From Byssochlamys sp. IMV 00236 (taxonomy: Eukaryota > Ascomycota > Eurotiomycetes > Eurotiales > Thermoascaceae), in NCBI GenBank assembly GCA_001931875.2, contig MSJH02000623.1, positions 62,001 to 126,000 of the forward strand: 64,000 nucleotides of DNA, written 5' to 3'. The translations under genes and the position numbers were made by a program. Position 1 is the first letter of the stretch, and every line of letters starts with the position of its first letter. A model generated the notes under the pieces. It had not been told where the DNA came from. It searched no databases and worked only from the letters and a program-made list of their open reading frames with translations. Shown one piece after another: positions 10,757 through 20,928 of the stretch.

Positions 10757-13229
10757 ATGTCCTTATTCGGGACATCCCCGGAGGAGTCTTCCCCCGGTAA
10801 TTCCGTGCTCCGATCGAAATCCTCCCTGTTTGCTGACGACGCGGGCTTCGGCGCGGGGTCCGGATCGTCTCTCTTCGCTGATGACGCCGGCGACGATTCG
10901 CCCTGGAGCAACAATACCATCCCCAAACGAGCGGCGCGGCGGGACCTGGTGAAGACGCTGCTGCCGGCGACGGATGTGCCGGAGAGCTATATCGATGCCT
11001 ACGATCTCATCCTGAATTCGGGGCCCAGGGTCGGTGCCGGCGTGGGCCTGACGGGCGTAAGGGAGATATTGGCCAGCAGTGGGCTGAATGCGACGGATCA
11101 GGCGCGCATTTTGAATCTCGTTGTGCCGGGGGAGCAGGAGAATGAGAATGGCTTGGAGCGCAACGAGTTCAACGTTCTGTTGGCGTTGGTGGGATTGGCT
11201 CAGGAAGGGGAGGATATTACGTTGGATTCGGTGGATGAGAGGAGAAATAGTATGTTTTGAGATTTATTTATTTATTCATTCCTCTTTTGGTTTCTGTCGC
11301 GTGGTTGTTTATATTTAGAGAGGGGGCGTTATAGACTAACTCCGTGATGCTACAGAACTGCCGCAACCCAAAATCACTTATCTTGATCGATTGAGAGATC
11401 AAGGCGATCACGATAATCAGTCTCAGCCGCGCGACCGGGCCGTCACTCCACCGCGAGTGATCGCTCCGCAGGAGCCAGGTTCCTCCCGTTCTCAACGTCC
11501 GCGGGGGCCTTCTCTAGGAGGCCTGGACTCTGATCCCTGGGGTAGCCCAGATCTGCACCGGAACCATAATCATGCTCAGGGGAGTGAGAACGCGCCGGCA
11601 GCGAACGGTTACGGGAGCTTGCGGTCCGCTGGCGATCGCTGGGGGAACCAGGGAGCGGGTTACAATGATCAGACGGGGTCTACAAACGGTGCTGGAGTGA
11701 ACGGTCAAGCAGATACTGCGCCTCCCAGCACCTCGGGATCCAGCTGGGGAGGTGCAGGCGATGGCTTCCCTCATCCTGAACAATCGGGACTGGGCGAGTT
11801 CGGTCAACTGGGAGATGAACAAGGAGGATCAAACCCTCCGCGACGGTCAATTGGGGGAGGTCGCGTGAAAGGGACTGGACCGGAGGAAGTGATCACGGTT
11901 ACTCTGCTCCCAGAGAAAGAGGGACTGTTCATGTTCCAGCACCGGAATTACGAGGTCAAGTCGGCACGGAGAGGAAGCTCTGTGGTGCGGAGATACAGTG
12001 ATTTTGTCTGGCTTCTGGATTGTTTGCACAAGCGGTATCCGTTTCGCCAGCTTCCCCTTCTTCCTCCTAAGAGAGTTGCAGGTACGTTCAAGGCTTGCGG
12101 AAGCTCCACCTACTCTTTTGCTCACTTCTTTGGTTCTAAATAAAAGTCAATGGGACTCACCTTGCAGCGGATTCATCCTCCTTCCTTGAGAAACGCCGTC
12201 GGGGACTCGTCCGCTTCGCAAACGCCCTCGTCCGTCATCCGGTGCTCAGCCAGGAGCAATTGGTGGTTATGTTTTTGACGGTTCCTACAGTAGGTTTCTC
12301 CGATCAGGATATTATCTAGTCTACCGTCTAATATAGATTTACCTCTAGGAACTGTCCGTCTGGCGCAAGCAGGCGACCATTTCCGTGCAGGACGAGTTTG
12401 CCGGCAAGGCTCTTCCACCCGACTTGGAGGACTCGCTGCCTCCCAACCTGACGGAATTGTTCGATACCGTGCGAGCAGGCGTCAAGCGATCCGCGGAAAT
12501 CTATATCAACCTTTGCACCTTACTTGAGCGTCTCGCGAAGCGCAATGAGGGGCTCGCGGCGGATCATCTCCGCTTTTCGCTGGCGCTGCAGTCCTTGACT
12601 GAAGTGACGAAAGACACTTATGCCGTCGACACGGACGATGTCCCGCTGCTGAATGAAGGAATCAGCGCTACCGCCAGACACCTGTCCGCCAGTCAGACTT
12701 TGCTAGAAGATGAGGCCAAAGCCTGGCACGACGGTGTTCTGGAAGACCTGAAGCGACAACGAGACTGTCTAGTCAGTATGCGCGAATTGTTCGATCGTCG
12801 AGACCGATATGCCCGCGACAACATCCCCCAGCTGGAGCGGCGTATCCAAAACAACGAGCGGAAACTGCAGGATTTGCGAAATCGGCCAACAGAGCGACAG
12901 GGGAAGCCAGGAGAATTGGAAAAGATTGAGGACGCAATCTTCAAGGTCAGTAGCATCTTTCTTTTTTTCTTGTGACATTCTTTCGGGTCCAATTGCTAAC
13001 GCCATGTCCGGTATTGCAGGATAAGGAATCGATTGTGCAACAGCATGCGCGCGGGGTGTTCATCAAGGAGTGCATCCGGGACGAGCTCATCTACTTCCAG
13101 TCGAGCCAGTACCATATCAGCCATCTGCATCAGGACTGGAGCCAGGAGCGAGTCAAGTACGCGGAGCTGCAGGCGGACAACTGGCGGACGCTGGGCGAGG
13201 AAGTCGACAGCATGCCCACGGGGGAGTGA
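10757..13229 (+). CDS. mvp1: Sorting nexin Mvp1 (PX-BAR)
   Basis: Five exons: 10757-11249, 11356-12081, 12168-12289, 12349-12945, 13020-13229; 715 aa. All four introns are GT..AG and keep frame, and the last has a TGCTAAC branch site near 12994. The N-terminus is acidic/serine-rich and repeats SLFADDAG. An EF-hand-like helical region follows (about residues 55-165), then a disordered stretch. A PX domain covers roughly residues 343-455 with the phosphoinositide-binding RRYSDF motif near 375. The C-terminal half is a BAR-type coiled coil. Mvp1/SNX8 binds PI3P on endosomes and drives membrane recycling from endosome to Golgi. Length and domain order fit Aspergillus Mvp1. The neighbours are unrelated in function. 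Confidence 0.9.
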
Positions 13230-15117
13230 AGCTGTTTGATTGCATAGCTTGTTGCTTTTTTTTTTTTTGTCTTCTCTCACTCGTTCCATATTATATCTCT
13301 GCCCTCTCGTGGTTCCATCGACATACCCCCCCATGCATCATCGTCATCATCGCCATCATCATCATATCTACTCTGCGTCTGTTCTCCCGTGTTGATATTT
13401 GCTTTTTGTGTCCCTGAATGAACCCCACGTTCTGTGTAACCATTTCCCCCGTGTTGCCTGGTCTATCCGGGACATCTTTTGGCGGATCCCATGACTGTTT
13501 GTCCCGAGTCTTTTCGCTTTTCCTGTCTGATTGTCCGATGTTCTCTTTTTTCCCATTCGCCGCCTTCCTGTACGATTTGCAGCGGTCAGCGACGAGTGCA
13601 CATGACGACGATACCTCGTGTTCCCCGTTTTTTCTTTTTGTTTTTCTTTTTTTGCTTTGGAGGTTAACTAGTTCGAATGGTGATACATACGCCCATCCCC
13701 CGTATTATTTCCGGCTGCTTTGTTGCCGCTGTGCCAGCTCAGCGTCTCGAGCTGCCGATCCGGCCGCCTCGTTGGAGTAGATAGACAGGGGCCCGCAGGT
13801 TGATGCGGCGTCGGGGCCACGCGAGCAGATGCTTGATTCGACTCATTATTTGAGTGGGCGTCGCCCTGTGCAGGTGCTCATCATTTGCTTGATTAGTAGT
13901 TCGTTGCCTTGGTCCATCTGGGGTCGGAGAGCCGCCGTCAGGAACGCGTAGAGGACATTGCTCTGGATGCTAGTTACGACTGGTGGAGGCAGTTAGTTTC
14001 TGATCTCCGCACGACTAGATATGTATGGTATGGTATATCTATCTACTATCATTTCTTCTCCACCGGTGAGGCGAGTAGAGTAGAGTATACTGGCCCTTGC
14101 CATACGTACGGAGGAATATAATCGACAGTACCTAGTAACCGCAATTGATGTTTTTGGAAAATCGAATTGATTCGCTAATATCCCACTCTCTGGATTGATG
14201 ATTCCCCAAGAATGGTAACTACGATACTATTCCAGTATCTTCTCCGAGTCCCTAGATACATAGTAGATAGATAGTCGAGCTTCTCAACTTGTCGCTTCGG
14301 CATGTTCCCGGTGGCGTCGATCTCCGGTTTTAGTCTCGTTTAGCCTCATCCACTTGTCGATTCTCGGTCTAGGGAATGTTCGAACTTATACGGAGTATGT
14401 ACTAGTATCTTATGTGAGTGGAGTTCTCTCACCGTTTTCTTTCTCCCTCTCGTGATCCATGATTCATCTCGTGGGTCTTAACTAGACTGACTAACTAACT
14501 AACTAGACTCGACTAAGCTGGATGGATCATGGAACGGAGGATTTCTTAGCAGCGCATCGTGGCAGAGGCTGATAATGACGGCAGCGGCGTTGGAGTAGTC
14601 ACTTTCGTATGTATTTTGGTATTTTGGTATTGGTTAAAGTCTTGATGTTGGGATATGCTGGGAATGGGATATAATAATAATGATAATTGCTTTTTTATCA
14701 AAGAGAGAGCAACTTCTGTAGATAGACATCTTCATTGCGGGGAAGAATATTCTATTTTCTTTCTTTCTTTCTTTCTTTCTATATTTCTCTTGTTTCTTCC
14801 TGTTCCTATTCTTCCCGGTCGATAAACTCTGGCTTCATCTCGCCAAGGGCTCGGCAGCGGAGATTTACTCGTCAACGTTTGATTCTTATTCGTATTGTTA
14901 AACGAGCTGGTGTGAGAGATAGATAATAATTAATTAACTAATTAATTCCCTAGAGCAGATGCGGAGAGAAAAAGTAACTAATTAATTAATCAATCAATCA
15001 ACTAATAATTCTGTCAAGACTTTCTCTTCCTGCTCTCACTTCCGCCCGCGGCGATCGAGATCCGCGTCTCTGGGCCAATTGACCTGACCTGACGCTCTTC
15101 TTCCTCTCCTCTCTCTC

Positions 15118-15122
<5 letters not shown>

Positions 15123-15151
<29 letters not shown>
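15123..15151. repeat. CT dinucleotide microsatellite in the nha1 promoter/leader
   Basis: An uninterrupted run of CT units inside a longer pyrimidine-rich stretch about 470 bp upstream of the nha1 start codon. Seen directly; any promoter role is inferred. Confidence 0.85.
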
Positions 15152-15155
<4 letters not shown>

Positions 15156-15339
15156 AACTGCTGCTCACTCGCAGTCTTCTTTCTTCTCTCTTTTTTTCTT
15201 TTCCCCTCTTCCTTCCCTATCTTGGAAATCCGTCGCGCACACAGACCTTCGTGCACTTATCGCTCCCCGCACGACCGTCCCCAACTCGCGCCACCCAACC
15301 ATCTTTACCCAGCCCGACTCCCCCTCAGGAAAGCCGTCC

Positions 15340-15375
15340 ATGCATCGGAGGGAGAGCCGGGCATCAATCCGCTAA
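15340..15375 (+). other. Upstream ORF (11 codons) in the nha1 leader
   Basis: ATG at 15340 opens a short frame (MHRRESRASIR) that stops at TAA 15373-15375, about 246 bp before the nha1 ATG. It is the only ATG between about 15340 and 15622. If transcription starts upstream of it, it could dampen nha1 translation. This depends on the unknown transcription start. Confidence 0.4.
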
Positions 15376-15621
15376 AGCTTCGTTGAGTCCGTGTGGGAAC
15401 AAAATCAAGAGGAGGACTCGCAGACACGCCGGAAGGAGCTAGCTCTGCGGTCGTTTCTCCCCCGTTGGGAGATCAAGAGGAGGAAAGGACGTCGAACGGT
15501 CGACGAGAGGAAAGAGTTTCGTCGCTGCGAAAAGAAGAGAAAGATTTGGCGATTTGGAGATTCGGGGGAGGGTTTGGAGATTTGAAGCTTCATCACAGGG
15601 CCAGATCACAGCAAAATCACC

Positions 15622-18600
15622 ATGGCCTGGGAGCATCTGTCGATCGATAAGCCGCATGTGGCCTACATCATCCTCGGAGGCTTCACCTCCCTGTTCATGC
15701 TGTGCTCGCTGTTTGTCAAGGAGAAGCTCTACATTGGCGAAGCAACGGTCGCCACGCTCTGTGGGATCATCTTCGGTCCCCATGCCGCCAACCTCTTCGA
15801 TCCCGCGTCCTGGGGCAATGTCGACAAGATCACCCTCGAGTGCTCCCGCATCGTCCTGGTCGTCCAATGTTTCGCCGTCGGAGTCGAGTTGCCCAAGGCC
15901 TACATGGAGCGCCACTGGCGCTCCGTCGTCCTGCTGCTGCTCCCCGTCATGACCTGGGGCTGGTTCGCGACCAGTCTCTTCATCTGGTGGATGATACCGC
16001 CGCTCAACTGGTTGGAGAGTCTGGCCTGCGCCGCCTGCGTGACGGCCACCGATCCCGTGTTGGCCTCGTCGGTCGTGGGAAAAGGGAAATTCGCCAAACG
16101 AGTGCCCAAGCATCTACGCGATCTGCTGTCTGCCGAGTCGGGCTGCAACGATGGCATGGCCTTCCCGTTCATCTACCTATCCGTCTACCTCATCAAGTTC
16201 CACCGGAACGCCGGCGAAGTCACGATGCACTGGATCTGCGTGACCATCCTCTACGAATGTATCTTCGGTGCTGTCTACGGCTTCATTATCGGCTACATCG
16301 CGCGACATGCCATCAAGTTCGCAGAGCGCAACAACCTCATCGACCGGGAGAGTTTCCTGGTGTTCTACTTCGTGCTGGCGCTCTTCTGCGCAGGTACCGG
16401 CAGTCTGCTGGGCATGGACGATCTCCTGATCGGTTTCGCCGCCGGCGTCGGCTTCAGCAACGACGGCTGGTTCACCGCGAAGACCGAGGAGGCACACGTC
16501 TCCAACGTGATTGATCTGCTGCTGAACTTGGCCTACTTTGTCTACTTTGGTTCCATTGTGCCGTGGGAGTACTACAACGCCCCCGAACTCGGCGTGGTCC
16601 CATGGAGGCTGGTCGTCATTGCCATCTTCGTCATTCTGTTCCGTCGGATCCCCGCCATGCTGATGCTCAAACCGCTCATCCCAGATATAAAGACCTGGCG
16701 CGAGGCCTTATTCGCGGGCCATTTCGGTCCCATCGGTGTCGGTGCCGTCTTCGCCGCCATTCTGGCCCGTTCAGAGCTGGAGGGCGCGGAGGGCGAGCCG
16801 CTGCCCCAGAAGGATCTGCCTCATCCCGGCGCATCGAACTACTATGTCGTGCAGCTGATTTGGCCTATTACCAGCTTCCTGATCATCTCGTCCATCCTGG
16901 TGCATGGTTCGTCCATCGCCGTTTTCACCCTGGGAAAGCGCATCAACACCTTGACCATCACCATGTCCTACACCACCGCCAACGATGAGGGGCCATCTTG
17001 GATGAACCGCCTGCCCCGCGTCCAGTCGATGAGCAAAAGCTCCATGTCACTGCGGAAGGCGGACTCGACTGAAGTGTCCGGGGATGAGAAGGAGCCCGAA
17101 TATCCTCCGGGCACCCTGCCGCCTATCGGTTTCCCTGGTAACTTCCTCCGCCGTGTACGCGAGGAAGACCAAGACTCAGAGGGTCGTATGGCCAATCTGC
17201 GGCCATTGAGACGGAGAAAGCGCAGAAAACGCACGACTGCCGGTGGCCCTATCAGTGACACTGCAATTGCGCCTCGGAGACGACCGGAGAACGACGATAC
17301 CGAGACTGAGGAGCAGCCGGAGGGAGAGAATGGACGCGAATCAGAAGAAGAGGAAGAAGATGGAGTCCGTCGGCAGGAGAAGGAGGAACGTGATAATATC
17401 GAGCGGGAAAGCTCTCCTCCCGGAAGGGAACGGGACAGGTTCGGACGGGAACCGGAGATGGAGGTCTACCAGGAAGGCTCCAAGATGCTGCTCGAGGACG
17501 AGGAAGGAAATGTTCTGAGGACAGAGGATGTTAGCCATGAATCCCCTCAGCAGCAGCGGCAGGCCATCCTAGAGGAACATAAGAAGCTCCAGCAAGACAA
17601 GTCTGGTGAGTATTCCAAGGCCAGAGGTCAGCCGCATGAAAAGACAGAAGGCGAAGAAATCGAGGAGAAGGTGGCCGAAGAGACTGGCCACCCATATGAG
17701 AAAATCAAGAAGCGCCTCCTCCCTTGGGTTGGCCGCGACAAGGGGGAGAAGAAGAAGAAGGAGGAGGAGGAGGAGAAGAAGAAGGAGAAGGATGAGGATG
17801 TCGCGCGCAAGACCAAACGCAAAGAAGAAAAGGCACCGGCGGGTCGCCGCTCCGGTCATGCCTATCAATTTGGTAACACTATCATCGTTGAAGATGAGGA
17901 TGGAGAAGTTATCAGGAAGTACACAATTCCAGCCGGCGACAAGAGGAAAAAGAAGGAGGAACAAACACCGGCTGGTACTGCCGAGGGCCCTGTGAAACGG
18001 GGCCTGACCCGGATGGGAACGTGGCTCGCCGAAAAGGAGGGTGGCGAGTCTTCGAAAGACGCGCAAAGGAAGGCCAAGAAGCAAGAGGAAGAGGATGACA
18101 CCCGACTCCGTTTCACGCTGGCCAACGATGATCAGGTTGAGGAGAAAGGTATCGACCACAAGGGCCGTCGCATGACCAAGGAGGACTTTATCAAGCAGAT
18201 CCAGAGACTAGACCCGAAGGCTCGTCACGAGATCGTCCAGGATAGCGATGCGCCCGACCATGTCAAGAAGGCAGCCCGCAGGGATGCCCATGTGGATATG
18301 CGAAAGCGCCGCGACAGTGAAAGTCGGGGTCCTGAAAAGCAACCAGCCCGTGGCCCTATGAAAGAGGAAGCAACACAGATCCCCGAAGATTACGAGAGCG
18401 GCGATGAGTCTGGCGAGAGCGTGCTCACTGACGAAGAATCGGATGAACCGAGCCCCCCAGCAACCGACGTGATGGCCTCGTTAGCCAAATACTCGCGCGG
18501 TTCAGCCGCGCACGCCCGCCGACGTGTCTTCACTGGCGATGAGTCTTCTTCCTCTTCTCCATCTATCTCCGGACGTCGACGACGCGATTCCGAAGACGAT

Positions 18601-19065
18601 GGAACCGCGCGTGTCCCGCCGGCTCAGCGACGACTGGCTGCTGGCTTACCTCCAGCGGCTGCTCCTCGTCCAGAGGACGTCGAAGACAACGGGGAGACTC
18701 CCGCAGAGCGCAAGCGTCGTCTTGCTGCGTTGGGTGAGATCCACGATCCTGCGGACGATGTTGAGGAGGAAATCGACAGCGAAGACAACGGCGGCTTCCG
18801 CAAGGTCAAGGGCAAGGTCCAGTTTGCCGATGGTACTCGGCCTTCTCGCCGCAAGGAGGGCGCTGGCACGGCGGACTTGAGAATCAGTTCTAGCCCTAGT
18901 CCCCATGCCACGGCCTCTGGTGCCCTCAGTGATGACAACGGCAGCCCAGATAGTAGCACCAACGGCAATGGTGATAGCAGCAATGGCTCGCCATCGTCAC
19001 CTCGGCCCAGTCATCAACGACACCGTCCACGTGTGTCGTGGGGAGGTGAAATGGGTCGAGAATAA
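15622..19065 (+). CDS. nha1: Plasma-membrane Na+/H+ antiporter, Nha1/Sod2 family
   Basis: One uninterrupted exon, 1147 aa, with ATG in good context (AAAATCACCATGG). The first about 440 residues form the CPA1 transporter core with about 12 hydrophobic segments. Conserved motifs include VTATDPVLASSVVGKG (substrate-site Asp), LSAESGCNDGMAFPF (paired Asn-Asp) and HFGPIGVGAVF. The remaining about 700 residues are a very long, charged and mostly disordered cytosolic tail with Lys/Glu runs. Fungal Nha1 proteins export Na+, K+ or Li+ in exchange for H+ and have long regulatory tails. Two similar blocks, YQEGSKMLLEDEEGNVLR (from residue 616) and YQFGNTIIVEDEDGEVIR (from residue 748), look like an internal duplication. 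A block near RRMTKEDFIKQIQRLDPKAR is also well ordered. The gene stands alone, after a long leader with an upstream ORF. Confidence 0.93.
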   Translation: MAWEHLSIDKPHVAYIILGGFTSLFMLCSLFVKEKLYIGEATVATLCGIIFGPHAANLFDPASWGNVDKITLECSRIVLVVQCFAVGVELPKAYMERHWRSVVLLLLPVMTWGWFATSLFIWWMIPPLNWLESLACAACVTATDPVLASSVVGKGKFAKRVPKHLRDLLSAESGCNDGMAFPFIYLSVYLIKFHRNAGEVTMHWICVTILYECIFGAVYGFIIGYIARHAIKFAERNNLIDRESFLVFYFVLALFCAGTGSLLGMDDLLIGFAAGVGFSNDGWFTAKTEEAHVSNVIDLLLNLAYFVYFGSIVPWEYYNAPELGVVPWRLVVIAIFVILFRRIPAMLMLKPLIPDIKTWREALFAGHFGPIGVGAVFAAILARSELEGAEGEPLPQKDLPHPGASNYYVVQLIWPITSFLIISSILVHGSSIAVFTLGKRINTLTITMSYTTANDEGPSWMNRLPRVQSMSKSSMSLRKADSTEVSGDEKEPEYPPGTLPPIGFPGNFLRRVREEDQDSEGRMANLRPLRRRKRRKRTTAGGPISDTAIAPRRRPENDDTETEEQPEGENGRESEEEEEDGVRRQEKEERDNIERESSPPGRERDRFGREPEMEVYQEGSKMLLEDEEGNVLRTEDVSHESPQQQRQAILEEHKKLQQDKSGEYSKARGQPHEKTEGEEIEEKVAEETGHPYEKIKKRLLPWVGRDKGEKKKKEEEEEKKKEKDEDVARKTKRKEEKAPAGRRSGHAYQFGNTIIVEDEDGEVIRKYTIPAGDKRKKKEEQTPAGTAEGPVKRGLTRMGTWLAEKEGGESSKDAQRKAKKQEEEDDTRLRFTLANDDQVEEKGIDHKGRRMTKEDFIKQIQRLDPKARHEIVQDSDAPDHVKKAARRDAHVDMRKRRDSESRGPEKQPARGPMKEEATQIPEDYESGDESGESVLTDEESDEPSPPATDVMASLAKYSRGSAAHARRRVFTGDESSSSSPSISGRRRRDSEDDGTARVPPAQRRLAAGLPPAAAPRPEDVEDNGETPAERKRRLAALGEIHDPADDVEEEIDSEDNGGFRKVKGKVQFADGTRPSRRKEGAGTADLRISSSPSPHATASGALSDDNGSPDSSTNGNGDSSNGSPSSPRPSHQRHRPRVSWGGEMGRE

Positions 19066-20928
19066 GCCTGGTCTCCCTTCTGTCACCATTTTCAGAATCC
19101 ATCAGATCTGTTAGGACGTCTAATGGGAGACCATCTTGCCATAAAGCAACGCCAGCTTGTCCGGTCAGGCTCTCACCTGGTTGTGTTGTCCCAACCCCTC
19201 CTGTATAGTACAGAAGAACACGAAAGAAGAAGATAGGAAGAAGGAAAAGCCCAAAGTCAATCAACCAATCAAACTGGGTCAAAGGGGGAACTAAAAAGCA
19301 ACCACGGCCAGATTTCTAATGAGATCGCTATTGCTCTCATCCATCTCCGCATATTCGCACGTCTAATTGGGCTAGGCTGGGCTGGACTGGATCGGATTGT
19401 TACGCTCTGCGCTGGTTCTTGTATCACATCATCGGCGCATCTCGCTTTTCTCCAGTCGGAAAGTTGACAGGATTTGATTCGATTCGATTCGCAGTACATA
19501 CATACCGTCCAAACGATTAGAGTACATAAATACCCTTGGCTTTTGCTAGAATGTTAGGATTCTGCACCTTTTCTCTCGTCTCGAGAGAGGAAGATCCTAT
19601 ATGTTCCGAGTACGCATTCTTGTTTTCCTTGTTAAGTTTGGCTTCATATTGTTTGTTACGGCTATCAATGCTTGCTAGTCCTTTTTCTTTTATCTGTCTT
19701 GTTTTCTATTTTGTTTTGAATTACTAAGATGATACCTCGTCTTGCTTTTTTGCTACTGTCTCTGGTCGAATTGAGTTGCATTCATGTGTTCCACGTGTGA
19801 TGGTGCGATGTACCATTGATGTGCATGATACTTGTACTGGTTTCTCTCCCTCGTCTAGTTACTTACTTCCTGCTGTTGGTTTTTGACCGTGTGTATGAGA
19901 GAAAGAGCAATGGTCTTATGCGTCTGTATATTGTGTATCGTGTAATGTGCATAGATGTTTTGAATAGCCGCCTCTCAATGATGAAAAGGTAGTTATGAGA
20001 TTTGATTTGCGGCTTATATTGAATTTCTCTATAACTAACGTTAACTATTGATTTGATTTATAAGGATAGAGAGCGTAGTAGAAGTAAAGTACTAAGCAGT
20101 CTTGAGTAATAAAATAGGAAGCCTGAACCCTATCCGTCACGGACTTTGCACCTTACCTATAGCGTGATTTCTAACTATGGTAATATAATATTAAGTACTA
20201 TCTATCTATCTATCTATAATTACTTTCTAGGCTATTTGATTTACTAGTTAATATGTCTGGAACCTCTATGATAAAATAAAAACCTATTATTGTATCGCTT
20301 AATACCTAAACTTAAGCCCTAAGATTCTTAAGATCGCGCGTAAATATAATTATAGCATTCATTCATTCTTCACATTAAACACTGCAAAAACTTATTGAAG
20401 ACAATTACACAAGCTCATATATATAACTAGGACACTAAGTAAGTGGTTAATAAAACCTGTCGACTTGAACACCTGGAATTGCTTGCTTGGTTCTAGCAAT
20501 GGTGCAATATGATATTAGTTATCCCGTGCCTGGTTATCTAAGCGCGTTTTTTTCCCTCTCATTATGTACGATGTAGTAGTAATGTTCACTACAAGACACG
20601 AGAATGATTGTATATATGCAAAACAGCGCAAGATCCGCAATAAGATCATTGCTCTTTCCAATTGTATACTTGGAGAATCGTGGTCCTCCTGGAATCATAA
20701 CTGCCAAAAAAGTCCCCATCCCATCATGACAATGACATGAGCAGAGGGGAAAAAACATCCAACATGATGACATAACATAATACACAGACCCCCATAGGGG
20801 CGGATGTAGACCGCATAATACAGACCAAAAGAAAAAAATCATCTCAAAACAAGTAATGCCGTTCGCTCGAATGTAGAAGAACCAAACCCCCCGAGAACTC
20901 CGGATCAGAAAAAAGAGAAAACACCGCC
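19066..20928. other. Convergent intergenic region with an AT-rich block
   Basis: No gene seen in about 1.9 kb between the 3' ends of nha1 and snaD. Roughly 20030-20460 is clearly more AT-rich than its flanks, with many TA steps, a CTAT array at about 20199-20217 and no open frame. It may be a mutated (RIP-like) relic of a repeat, or simply AT-rich spacer. Confidence 0.5.
20030..20460. repeat. AT-rich block, possible mutated repeat relic
   Basis: By eye, clearly AT-richer than the surrounding spacer with many TA and TAA steps and no ORF. Compatible with RIP-type C-to-T decay of an old insertion but no element is recognisable. Confidence 0.3.

Larger units (their letters stand above)
13230..15621. 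other. Long intergenic region with nha1 promoter and 5' leader
   Basis: About 2.4 kb without a convincing gene. It is rich in simple sequence: ACTAACTAACTAACTAG near 14490, a TTTC tetranucleotide array (about 14755-14780), AATTAATT runs (about 14925-15005), a CT dinucleotide array (15123-15151) and a CT-rich tract up to about 15250. Pyrimidine tracts of this kind are common upstream of strongly expressed fungal genes. The last 500 bp look like a leader: one small upstream ORF and no other ATG before the nha1 start. Confidence 0.6.

Noticed and set aside
10593..10952. Ser-rich 119-residue ORF overlapping mvp1
   Set aside because: Pyrimidine-rich leader read in a frame that ends inside mvp1.
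15702..16514. 270-residue Arg/His-rich ORF within nha1
   Set aside because: Alternate-frame shadow of the transporter core.
17569..18159. Leu-rich 196-residue minus-strand ORF inside nha1
   Set aside because: Arises from the Lys/Glu-coding repeats of the Nha1 tail read in reverse; not a membrane protein gene.
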